A DNA stretch of 33,379 nucleotides, from contig JNKJ01000046.1 of assembly GCA_000702025.1 (NCBI GenBank), forward strand, positions 1 through 33,379, in the 5' to 3' direction. Every line of letters starts with the position of its first letter. Within the stretch, counting starts at the first letter, position 1. A program made the translations under genes and the position numbers. Positions 1 to 7,212 of this stretch are shown here, in pieces. The notes under the pieces are model-generated. The model searched no databases and was not told the DNA's origin. It saw only the letters and a list, made by a program, of their open reading frames with translations. The DNA is from Blautia schinkii DSM 10518 (GTDB taxonomy: Bacteria > Bacillota > Clostridia > Lachnospirales > Lachnospiraceae).

Positions 1-25
1 TTTGCGGAAGCGCGCCTGAAAATCC

Positions 26-86
26 AGTTCTTACGGAGACTTAGACGCGAACGCTCTTCGTGAGCGGCTTAGTCGCAGTTAGAACT
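26..86. repeat. Imperfect palindromic intergenic repeat
   Basis: AGTTCTTAC at the left end is matched by GTTAGAACT at the right end (8 of 9 complementary). Inside these, GACTTAG pairs with CTTAGTC (one mismatch), and the centre holds a CGCTC-TTCGT-GAGCG hairpin. The layout looks like a dispersed extragenic palindrome rather than a terminator, because no T-tract follows on either strand. It lies downstream of the mfd stop codon. Copy number in the genome cannot be judged from this window. Confidence 0.5.
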
Positions 87-87
87 T

Positions 88-233
88 AGTTGAAGGGAAG
101 CGAGCATCAGCCCGACGCGGATAAGACCTCCCCCAGCCCCTGATTCCACCTCCGCCCACTGCCCGGCACCGCCACGGGAAACCCATTCACTCCTCCGCAC
201 CGTTCAACCCCTTTCCGGGGGCACCCCCTACTC
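88..233 (+). repeat. Intergenic repeat, copy 1 (inverted relative to copy 2 at 32972-33065)
   Basis: The first 28 bases (88-115) match the reverse complement of 33038-33065 at 25 of 28 positions. A second block, starting CACCGTTCA at 198, resembles the reverse complement of the stretch ending at 33009, with CTTTCC, GGGG and ACCCC following in the same order in both. The middle is longer here than in copy 2. The right edge runs into the mfd stop codon. This looks like a degenerate dispersed repeat family; I see no open reading frame in it. Confidence 0.45.
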
Positions 234-3200
234 CTCCACCATATTTAGAAGTTCGCGTGCAAACTCCCTCACCGCCTCAATCATATTCCCTTCCGGAATC
301 AACAGAAACTTCGGCTCCTGCTCCGCCTTAAACTGCAGATTCCTCCGATATTTTTTCAAAAGCTCCGGAATCCCCGCCGGATTAAGCTTCGCCTTTTCAT
401 AAAGCGTAATCCGCACCTCATTTCCCATCTGCTTAATCTCCGTCACATAAGCCTGATGTGCCAAAGCCTTAAGGCAAGCAATGGCAAGCAGGTTCAGCAC
501 AGCCTTTGGCGGCTCGCCGAAGCGGTCTAAAAGCTCTTCCAGCATATCATCGTACTCCTGCTGCGTCTCTATCCCGGCAATCCGCTTATAGATATCCAGC
601 TTCTGGAATTCGTTGCTGATATAAGAATCCGGAATGAACGCATCCAGGTAAAGATCGATTGTTGTCTCGAAGTCCTCCATCGTGTGGATTCCTTTTGCCT
701 CTTTCACGGCTTCACTCAACATCTTACAATATAGGTCGTAACCCACCGCATTCATATGCCCGTGCTGCTGCGCTCCCAAAAGGTTTCCCGCGCCGCGCAG
801 CTCCAGGTCGCGCATGGCAATCTTAAATCCACTGCCCAAATCCGTATACTCACGGATTGCAGCCAGACGCTTTTCCGCAGTCTCCCGCAGCATCATATTC
901 GGACGGTACATCAGAAATGCGTACGCGGTCCTGTTGGAACGCCCGATGCGGCCGCGGAGCTGGTAGAGCTGGGAAAGCCCATAGCGGTCCGAATCATGGA
1001 TGATCATCGTATTTACATTTGAGATGTCCAGCCCTGTCTCAATGATGGTGGTGGACACAAGCACGTCCACATCCCCGTTGATAAAGCTGTACATCACATT
1101 TTCCAATTCTCGCTCGCTCATCTGTCCGTGGGCGAAATCTACCCGAGCCTCGGGCACAAGCTTGGAAATCTTAAGCGCCACCTCGGCAATATCCGTTACC
1201 CGGTTATATACATAGTACACCTGTCCGCCCCGGCGCATTTCCCTGCCGATTGCCTCACGCACCGTCTCCTCATCGTACTCCATCACATAGGTCTGGATGG
1301 GCATACGGTCCATGGGCGGCTCCTCCAGCACACTCATATCCCGGATACCGATAAGGCTCATATGCAGTGTACGGGGAATCGGTGTGGCGGTGAGAGTGAG
1401 CACATCCACGTCCTTTTTAAGCTGTTTTATTTTTTCCTTATGGGCCACGCCGAAGCGCTGCTCCTCATCAATGATCAAAAGTCCCAGGTTTTTAAACTGC
1501 ACATCCTTGGAAAGCACGCGGTGTGTTCCGATTACAACATCCACCTGGCCCTTTTTCAAATCCTCGATGGTCTTTTTCTGCTGGGCAGGCGTGCGGAAGC
1601 GGCAGAGTAAATCCACCCGCACAGGGAATTCCTTCATACGCTGGACAAAGGTATTGTAATGCTGCTGGGCAAGGATTGTGGTGGGCACCAGGTACACTAC
1701 CTGCCGGCTCTCCTGTACGGCCTTAAATGCTGCCCGAAGCGCAACTTCTGTCTTACCGTAGCCAACATCTCCGCACACAAGGCGGTCCATGATCTTCTTG
1801 CTCTCCATGTCCCTCTTGGTATCCTCGATAGCGGAAAGCTGGTCCTCGGTTTCCTCATAGGGAAACATCTCCTCGAACTCTTTCTGCCAAACCGTGTCCG
1901 GGCCGCACACAAAGCCTTCCTTCTCCTGGCGGATGGCGTAAAGCTCCACCAGCTCCTTCGCAATGCTGCGCACAGCGCCACGTACCTTACTCTTGGTTTT
2001 GTTCCACTCCTGGGTGCCCAGCTTATTAAGCTTCGGAGCCTTGGCAGCGTCCCCGCCCGAATATTTCTGCAGAGCGTCAAGCTGAGTGGCAAGGATGTAG
2101 AGGTTACTTCCCCCGCGGTACTCGATTTTGATATAATCTTTGACAATCTTATCCACCTCGACTTTTTCAATGCCGCGGTAAATGCCAAGACCGTGCTTTT
2201 CATGAACCACAAAGTCCCCAATGGACAGCTCGGAAAAGTCCTGGATGCGCTTGCCGTTATATGTTTTTTTCTTCTTCTTTTTCTTCTGCTCCTGTCCGAA
2301 AATATCGGACTCTGTCATCACCGCAAATTTGACCAGAGGATACTCAAACCCTTTTCTCGCATGACCGTAGACCACCATGATTTCCCCTGGCTGGATCACA
2401 CGGTTGTAATCCTGTCCGTAAAACGCGCTAAGCCCCTCTGCCTGCAGGTCCCGGGCAAGGCGCTCCGCTCTCGTTCGTGAACCGGAAAGAAGGGCGATGC
2501 GGTATCCCTGCTTCTTATACTGATGCAGGTCCTTGACCAATAGCTCAAAGCTGCTATTGTACGAATTGACTGATTTCACCAAAAGATTGAACTTTTCGGT
2601 AATCTTCCATCCAGCCTGCTTTGGCTCCAACGCACACAGAGCCACACAATTGCGCTTATTCAGCCCTTTCTGCAGGGTTTCATAATCACAAAGCCATTGC
2701 TCCGGCAGGTTCTGTGAGCCTTTTTCCTCGCGGTGTATACGACTCTGGCGGTATTCCTCCTCCACGCCCTGGCCTTTTTCCGTCAGACGGTTCGGCTCAT
2801 CGAGAAAGACCAGCGTTTTTTCCTTTGGGAAATAGTCCAGGAAGGAAACCATATGGCTCTCCCCGGTTTTCTCAGCCGCAGGATAAATCGCAATTTCCTC
2901 GAGATTTTCAAGAGAACGCTGGCTCTCCGCGTCAAAGCTTCGTATCGAGTCAATCTCATCTCCCCAAAGCTCAATCCTCCAGGGATTTTCCTCTGTGAGT
3001 GAATAAATATCAATAATTCCTCCACGGATGGAAAACTGGCCCGGCATTTCCACCTGGCCCACGCGCTCATAGCCAAGCTCCACAAGCCCCGCCTTCAGCG
3101 CATCCAGATCCATAGGGCTGTCATTTCGATAGCGCAGGATTCTGCCGCTGATCTCCTCAAGCGGCATCAAAAAATCCATACACCCGTCCACACTGGTGAC

Positions 3201-3545
3201 CACAGAAACCTGCTTCCGCTCAAGAAGGGCCTTGATGACGCGCATACGCTGGCGTATCAGAAGATTGCCATGGATATCTGCCTGGAAAAACAGCAGGTCC
3301 TTGGCCGGATAATAAAATACATCCTTGTCATAAAAACGGTAATCCTCATAGATTTCCTTTGCCCGGCGTTCATCCTCAGCCAGGATTAAATTGTATGGAA
3401 AAAGCCCGGAAAGCCCATACATCATATGCGCCTTCTGGGACTCCATACAGCCGGTAATCTGCAGGACACCCTGGTTATCCTGACTTTGTTTCCATATTTC
3501 TTCAAACTCTGCCAGATTCTGCAGAGGCTGCAAAAAAGCTTCCAT
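228..3545 (-). CDS. mfd: Transcription-repair coupling factor Mfd
   Basis: Cytoplasmic ATP-driven DNA translocase that removes RNA polymerase stalled at lesions and recruits UvrA for nucleotide excision repair. The 1105-residue length is normal. In order one sees a UvrB-like N-terminal region (about 1-300), the CarD-like RNA polymerase interaction domain opening near residue 433 (VVHEKHGLGIYRGI), Walker A GDVGYGKTE near 590, the DEEQ box near 692, helicase motif VI QLRGRIGR near 861, and the TRCF C-terminal domain. The start is placed at the ATG at 3545, which has GAGGTG just upstream; the in-frame ATG at 3560 has no ribosome binding site. A run of seven lysines (about 419-426) precedes the CarD domain and looks like a linker expansion. 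It lies 59 bases downstream of pth, the usual pth-mfd order in Firmicutes. Confidence 0.97.
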   Translation of the reverse strand: MEAFLQPLQNLAEFEEIWKQSQDNQGVLQITGCMESQKAHMMYGLSGLFPYNLILAEDERRAKEIYEDYRFYDKDVFYYPAKDLLFFQADIHGNLLIRQRMRVIKALLERKQVSVVTSVDGCMDFLMPLEEISGRILRYRNDSPMDLDALKAGLVELGYERVGQVEMPGQFSIRGGIIDIYSLTEENPWRIELWGDEIDSIRSFDAESQRSLENLEEIAIYPAAEKTGESHMVSFLDYFPKEKTLVFLDEPNRLTEKGQGVEEEYRQSRIHREEKGSQNLPEQWLCDYETLQKGLNKRNCVALCALEPKQAGWKITEKFNLLVKSVNSYNSSFELLVKDLHQYKKQGYRIALLSGSRTRAERLARDLQAEGLSAFYGQDYNRVIQPGEIMVVYGHARKGFEYPLVKFAVMTESDIFGQEQKKKKKKKTYNGKRIQDFSELSIGDFVVHEKHGLGIYRGIEKVEVDKIVKDYIKIEYRGGSNLYILATQLDALQKYSGGDAAKAPKLNKLGTQEWNKTKSKVRGAVRSIAKELVELYAIRQEKEGFVCGPDTVWQKEFEEMFPYEETEDQLSAIEDTKRDMESKKIMDRLVCGDVGYGKTEVALRAAFKAVQESRQVVYLVPTTILAQQHYNTFVQRMKEFPVRVDLLCRFRTPAQQKKTIEDLKKGQVDVVIGTHRVLSKDVQFKNLGLLIIDEEQRFGVAHKEKIKQLKKDVDVLTLTATPIPRTLHMSLIGIRDMSVLEEPPMDRMPIQTYVMEYDEETVREAIGREMRRGGQVYYVYNRVTDIAEVALKISKLVPEARVDFAHGQMSERELENVMYSFINGDVDVLVSTTIIETGLDISNVNTMIIHDSDRYGLSQLYQLRGRIGRSNRTAYAFLMYRPNMMLRETAEKRLAAIREYTDLGSGFKIAMRDLELRGAGNLLGAQQHGHMNAVGYDLYCKMLSEAVKEAKGIHTMEDFETTIDLYLDAFIPDSYISNEFQKLDIYKRIAGIETQQEYDDMLEELLDRFGEPPKAVLNLLAIACLKALAHQAYVTEIKQMGNEVRITLYEKAKLNPAGIPELLKKYRRNLQFKAEQEPKFLLIPEGNMIEAVREFARELLNMVEE

Positions 3546-3604
3546 AATCACCTCACACATGGCTTAATACAATGAATAGGCAACTGGCACATAAACTTGC
3601 CTGA

Positions 3605-4207
3605 TCATTTATCTTCTACGTTGCCTTTCTTCTCCAAAGGCTGCTTCCGGTTATATTCGTTCATAGCCGCGTCCGCACCCTTGGAGATGATCATCTCCAC
3701 AGCGTCTGCCGCTCTCGCGATTGTTTCGTCGATCAGTTTGCGGTCACTGTCCGTAAAACGGCTCAGCACATGGTCGGCGAGGTCCCATCCTTTAGGTTTC
3801 GCGCCTACTCCCACTTTAATACGCAGAAATTTATCTGTGCCCAGCTTTTGGAGAATATCTTTGATTCCGTTATGGCCGCCGGCACTTCCCTGCTTACGGA
3901 TGCGGAGCTGTCCCGGCTCCAGATCTATATCGTCATAAATCACAATCATCTCTGTCTCGGGGTCAATTTTGAAATAATTTGCCATATCCCGCACAGGCCC
4001 GCCGCTTAGATTCATATATGACAACGGCTTCATAAGGATCACCTTTTCTCCGCCAATCATACCCTTGCCGTACATTGCGTTGAATTTAACGCCGCCCTGG
4101 GGAACGCGGTGTTTTTCCACCAGATAATCTATTGTGTCAAACCCCATATTGTGGCGGGTAGCCTCAAACTGCCTGCCGGGGTTGCCTAATCCTACTATTA
4201 AATACAT
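3605..4207 (-). CDS. pth: Peptidyl-tRNA hydrolase
   Basis: Cytoplasmic enzyme that hydrolyses the ester bond of peptidyl-tRNAs dropped from stalled ribosomes. The 200-residue length fits the bacterial Pth family. The N-terminal VGLGNPGRQFEATRHNMGF carries the conserved Asn and the catalytic His, and the PLSYMNLSG and GSAGGHNGIKDI motifs are intact, as is the conserved Asp region (IVIYDDIDLEPG). The start ATG has AAGGAG upstream. It is followed closely by mfd on the same strand, so cotranscription is likely. Nothing in it looks broken. Confidence 0.97.
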   Translation of the reverse strand: MYLIVGLGNPGRQFEATRHNMGFDTIDYLVEKHRVPQGGVKFNAMYGKGMIGGEKVILMKPLSYMNLSGGPVRDMANYFKIDPETEMIVIYDDIDLEPGQLRIRKQGSAGGHNGIKDILQKLGTDKFLRIKVGVGAKPKGWDLADHVLSRFTDSDRKLIDETIARAADAVEMIISKGADAAMNEYNRKQPLEKKGNVEDK

Positions 4208-4286
4208 ACGCTCTCCTTAATCGTATATTCAATCTACGCTCAGTAATTTCAAAGATTACGGCTGCGTCTCAGATTGCATCTCAACA

Positions 4287-5237
4287 CTAATTGAAATACA
4301 CCATCTCCTCAGGCAGCGGCTCGCATGGCTCCACGAAATCCGCATAGAGCACAATCCCATCGCCCTGGTACTCCATCCTTCGCTCAAAACCTACCCTGGC
4401 CGTAACCTCCACCCACTCTCCTTCCCGGAGCTTGGGAGCGAAGCCGCTCTTGCATACATAACCTAAAAAGGTAGTGTCGTCCGCACAGCAGGTCATGGCT
4501 GTCCGCCCTGGCACGAAAAATTTGCTGCCCATGCCCCTGGGCTTCAGTGCACGGCCCTTAAAGCGCACAGTTTTCCCCACGTACGTGTCCGGATGGTCCA
4601 TAGCGTCCACAAACCAGATACCGTAATCCTCAGGCAGGATATCAATAATCGGTGCATTGATGTCAAAAGGCATCTCATCCTGGAAAATATCCTCAAGCTC
4701 GCCCTCTTCGTCCTCAAAAATGATTTCCGCGCGCTGGTTCGCAACCTTGATACCGCGGCGGTAGGTGGGAAGCGGGTCCTCTTTTTTGCAGCGGTTGAAA
4801 ATTACCATGTCGGCCTGACGCACCATATCCATAAAAATAGACTTCATATTTGTCATATACATCTGGAAGGTGCTGGCATCTACACACGTGATATGCTGCT
4901 CAATGCCCCAGCCCTCAGGCTTGCTCATCTGCTCGAATTTGCTCACCAGCCACATGCCGTTGTATTCCATGATCACACGCTCCGGCTGATGAATGATGTC
5001 CATGGCTGCCAAGCGTTCCGGGGTCAAGTCCTCCTCCTTCTCAATGATCTCCACAACCGTGTTGCACATTTTCAGGGCTTCCATATCATACTCTACCTCG
5101 CCCTCCTCGCAGAGGATCAGCAGAGTTTTTCCCTCAATATAGAAATAATCCTGCTGCAGGGTAAAGTTAAGGAAAGAGGTTTTGCCGCTCTCTAAAAAGC
5201 CGGTGATGAGATAAATAGGTACTGTGATTTCGTCCAT
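4287..5237 (-). CDS. G3E (CobW/COG0523) GTPase fused to a YcgQ/DUF1980-like C-terminal domain
   Basis: This 316-residue protein starts with a G3E-family P-loop GTPase domain (Walker A GFLESGKTS at 13-21). COG0523 proteins insert or regulate metals, often zinc. The GCxCC metal motif usual in the family is missing, in contrast to the next gene upstream. From about residue 215 the sequence changes to a domain resembling the C-terminal half of YcgQ/TIGR03943 proteins (GKTVRFKG, then PGRTAMTCCADD, then GEWVEVTARV). The start is the ATG at 5237, with GAGGAGG at the right distance; an upstream in-frame start at 5282 lacks a site. It follows the His-rich COG0523 gene on the same strand, 77 bases away. 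A joint role in metal homeostasis is inference from this pairing. Confidence 0.8.
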   Translation of the reverse strand: MDEITVPIYLITGFLESGKTSFLNFTLQQDYFYIEGKTLLILCEEGEVEYDMEALKMCNTVVEIIEKEEDLTPERLAAMDIIHQPERVIMEYNGMWLVSKFEQMSKPEGWGIEQHITCVDASTFQMYMTNMKSIFMDMVRQADMVIFNRCKKEDPLPTYRRGIKVANQRAEIIFEDEEGELEDIFQDEMPFDINAPIIDILPEDYGIWFVDAMDHPDTYVGKTVRFKGRALKPRGMGSKFFVPGRTAMTCCADDTTFLGYVCKSGFAPKLREGEWVEVTARVGFERRMEYQGDGIVLYADFVEPCEPLPEEMVYFN

Positions 5238-5314
5238 GAAATTCCTCCTCCTGCCGCTCACACGGCGGTTACAGTAAGGCACGGTATCCCCCGAGCCTCC
5301 TGGTTTAAGATATA

Positions 5315-6520
5315 TTATGATAATCCAAACAGATTTTCCAGCTTGTCCTCGTTAAGCTCTGCACCAATGACACAAAGACGCCCTGTGTAATCCGGCGCAC
5401 CCTCGCGGATTTCAGTCTCCTCCGGAACCATATCGAAATAAATCCAGGTACCATCCTCTGCAGGCAGCATTCCCTTGGCACGAAGGATAGTTCCGTAATC
5501 CCGGGAGGATGACAGCTTATCCAAAACGCTCTCCAGACCCTCACGCGTATACGTTTTCACAGTCTCACGGCCCCAGCTTGTGAAAACCTCATCCGCATGA
5601 TGATGATGCTCATGGGCACAGCCGCAGTCATGACTGTGGTGATGGTCGTCGTGATGGTGGTCGTGATGGTGGTCGTGATGGTCGTCGTGATGGTTGTCGT
5701 GATGATCGTCTGCACAGTGGTGGTCATGATGGTCTTCTGTACCATGATGGCCATGGTCATGCTCATGGCTGTCCTCTGAGTGCCCATGATCACCTTCTGC
5801 GCATTCACATGCATGGTCGTGCTCATGGTGCTCATGTACATCATGCTCGTGTCCATGTTCAAGCGCATGAACATGTCCGCACTCCGGGCATACCTCTTCC
5901 TGCATCAGTTCCTGCTCCAGAGACACCGGATGCTCCATAACCTCCACAAGCTTCTTCCCATCCAGCTTTTCAATCGGTGTCGTAATGATCGCGGCTTTCT
6001 TATTGATCCCTCTCAGCAGCTCCATAGCCTCCGCAGCCTTCTTCTCATCCACAACATCGGTGCGGCTCATAATGATCGCCCCGGCATACTCCACCTGATT
6101 GTTGAAAAACTCCCCGAAATTCCTCATATACATTCGGCATTTCTTCGCGTCCACAACAGTCGTATAGCTGTTCAGCGTAATATCCACCTCACCGCGCACA
6201 TCCTGCACAGCCTTGATCACATCAGAAAGCTTTCCCACACCGGACGGCTCAATCACAATCCTGTCAGGATGATATTTCTCCACTACTTCCTTCAAAGACG
6301 CACCGAAATCTCCCACCAGCGAACAGCAGATACACCCGGAATTCATCTCACGGATTTCGATACCAGCCTCCTTGAGAAAGCCTCCGTCAATGCCAATCTC
6401 TCCAAATTCGTTTTCAATAAGCACTACCTGCTCGTCTTGAAATGCCTCCTTCAAAAGCTTTTTGATGAGGGTTGTTTTACCGGCACCCAAGAAACCGGAA
6501 ATAATATCAATCTTTGCCAT
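5315..6520 (-). CDS. CobW/COG0523 GTPase with a very His-rich metal-binding insert
   Basis: A 401-residue G3E GTPase: Walker A GFLGAGKTT (9-17), the GCICC metal motif (62-66), EPSG (91-94), SRTD in the nucleotide-base position (152-155), and a CobW C-terminal domain from about 311. Between them, residues 211-309 contain about 42 histidines with many Asp residues and several Cys, including CPEC. COG0523 members hydrolyse GTP to deliver or allocate metal ions, zinc in the best-known cases; the insert implies high metal capacity or buffering. The His stretch is built from near-repeating GTG/GAT codons, so the opposite strand shows spurious open frames. An AT-rich inverted repeat lies at 6539-6563, just upstream. 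The exact metal is not readable from sequence. Confidence 0.88.
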   Translation of the reverse strand: MAKIDIISGFLGAGKTTLIKKLLKEAFQDEQVVLIENEFGEIGIDGGFLKEAGIEIREMNSGCICCSLVGDFGASLKEVVEKYHPDRIVIEPSGVGKLSDVIKAVQDVRGEVDITLNSYTTVVDAKKCRMYMRNFGEFFNNQVEYAGAIIMSRTDVVDEKKAAEAMELLRGINKKAAIITTPIEKLDGKKLVEVMEHPVSLEQELMQEEVCPECGHVHALEHGHEHDVHEHHEHDHACECAEGDHGHSEDSHEHDHGHHGTEDHHDHHCADDHHDNHHDDHHDHHHDHHHDDHHHSHDCGCAHEHHHHADEVFTSWGRETVKTYTREGLESVLDKLSSSRDYGTILRAKGMLPAEDGTWIYFDMVPEETEIREGAPDYTGRLCVIGAELNEDKLENLFGLS

Positions 6521-6538
6521 TTTAAATACCCCATTTCT

Positions 6539-6563
6539 ATATTATTCTATGATTCTATAATAT
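6539..6563. promoter_or_regulatory. AT-rich inverted repeat upstream of the His-rich GTPase gene
   Basis: ATATTAT and ATAATAT, separated by 11 bases, form a perfect 7-base inverted repeat 19 bases before the start codon. Its position suits an operator for a metal sensor, but it does not match the Bacillus Zur or Fur box as I know it. AT-rich palindromes of this size also arise by chance. Confidence 0.3.
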
Positions 6564-6677
6564 CATGCAAGGACTGCCACCCGGCATTCCTTTACACTAT
6601 GACCATACTATAACTATAACGTAGTTTGACCAGGAAGCTCTTCTGCCCCCTGGTTCCATTGCCTTTTTATAGGATAA

Positions 6678-6711
6678 ATACGGGGACATGACCTTGTCAC
6701 GCCCCCGGTAT
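6678..6711 (-). terminator. Hairpin after the 77-residue conserved gene
   Basis: ATACGGGGACATGAC pairs with GTCACGCCCCCGGTAT around a 3-base loop, with a few mismatches. It lies about 33 bases past the stop codon at 6744. The T-tract on the minus strand is short (TTTAT), so termination strength is uncertain; the plus strand has the better run (TTTTTT). Confidence 0.5.
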
Positions 6712-6743
6712 CTTTTTTAGCTAATGCAGGAAAACCGCATATA

Positions 6744-6977
6744 TCAGCCATTAATCATAAAGTTCATTAATTTATCAATATCTTCTCTTTCGTAAGCAAC
6801 GATTTCCAGTTCCGGAATCTCACCGCCGGAAAAAATATTAGCCAGAGATACATACTGGGATAATTTAGATTTCAGATTCAGTCTGTCGCCTTCGCCGGTC
6901 ACTAATTCAACCTTACCTGCACAGCTGTCAATTACCTCAAAAAATTTGTCTACGTCTTTAATATTCGATACTTTCAT
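6744..6977 (-). CDS. Small conserved protein of unknown function (77 aa)
   Basis: A 77-residue soluble protein, acidic overall, with no signal peptide or membrane segment. It opens MKVSNIKDVDKFFEVIDSC and contains ELVTGEGDRLNLKSKLSQ in the middle and a YEREDIDKLMNFM helix at the end. It resembles small hypothetical proteins common in Lachnospiraceae genomes; I know no function for them. The start has GGAG 9-12 bases upstream. It has its own consensus promoter (7036-7064) and a downstream hairpin, so it is probably a single-gene transcript, perhaps well expressed. Confidence 0.85.
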   Translation of the reverse strand: MKVSNIKDVDKFFEVIDSCAGKVELVTGEGDRLNLKSKLSQYVSLANIFSGGEIPELEIVAYEREDIDKLMNFMING

Positions 6978-7035
6978 GTCAATATTCTCCTTTCAACATG
7001 CACTTTTCATTTTACCTTTTCCTGTTTTCGCGCTC

Positions 7036-7064
7036 ATTATAACGCATCCGTCCAGAAATTGCAA
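7036..7064 (-). promoter_or_regulatory. Sigma-A promoter for the 77-aa gene
   Basis: On the minus strand TTGCAA, a 17-base spacer and TATAAT. It sits about 60 bases before the start codon at 6977. Confidence 0.75.
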
Positions 7065-7160
7065 TGTTTCTTATTTCTAAATATTTACAGATTTCCAACC
7101 CTTTTTTATACGTTTTACACACTTACAGCCAATTCCACGCCGCGGTATGCATAAATAAAA

Positions 7161-7212
7161 CCTATGCGCCTTTCTTAGTACAAAGACCTATACAACTTTC
7201 TTAGTACAGGAA
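7161..7212. repeat. 26-bp tandem duplication at the glgB stop codon
   Basis: The unit CCTATGCGCCTTTCTTAGTACA at 7161 recurs at 7187 as CCTATACAACTTTCTTAGTACA; 20 of 26 positions match. The right copy contains the last codons and TAA stop of glgB, and the left copy repeats the same CTG/TTG-TAC-TAA ending just downstream. It looks like a short slippage duplication of the gene end. Confidence 0.6.

Noticed and set aside
1659..2480. Long plus-strand frame of 273 residues inside mfd
   Set aside because: It is antisense to the helicase core of mfd, which is clearly coding; the product resembles nothing known.
5636..5720. Short GTGGTCGTGATG-like repeats that could be read as a tandem repeat or CRISPR-like array
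   Set aside because: The repeats stay in frame and encode the His/Asp insert; there are no spacers of constant length.
5597..5874. Open frames full of Met/Thr or Met/Val on both strands over the His-rich gene
   Set aside because: They are shadows of the GTG/GAT-rich codons of the COG0523 GTPase, with no ribosome sites and no recognisable domain.
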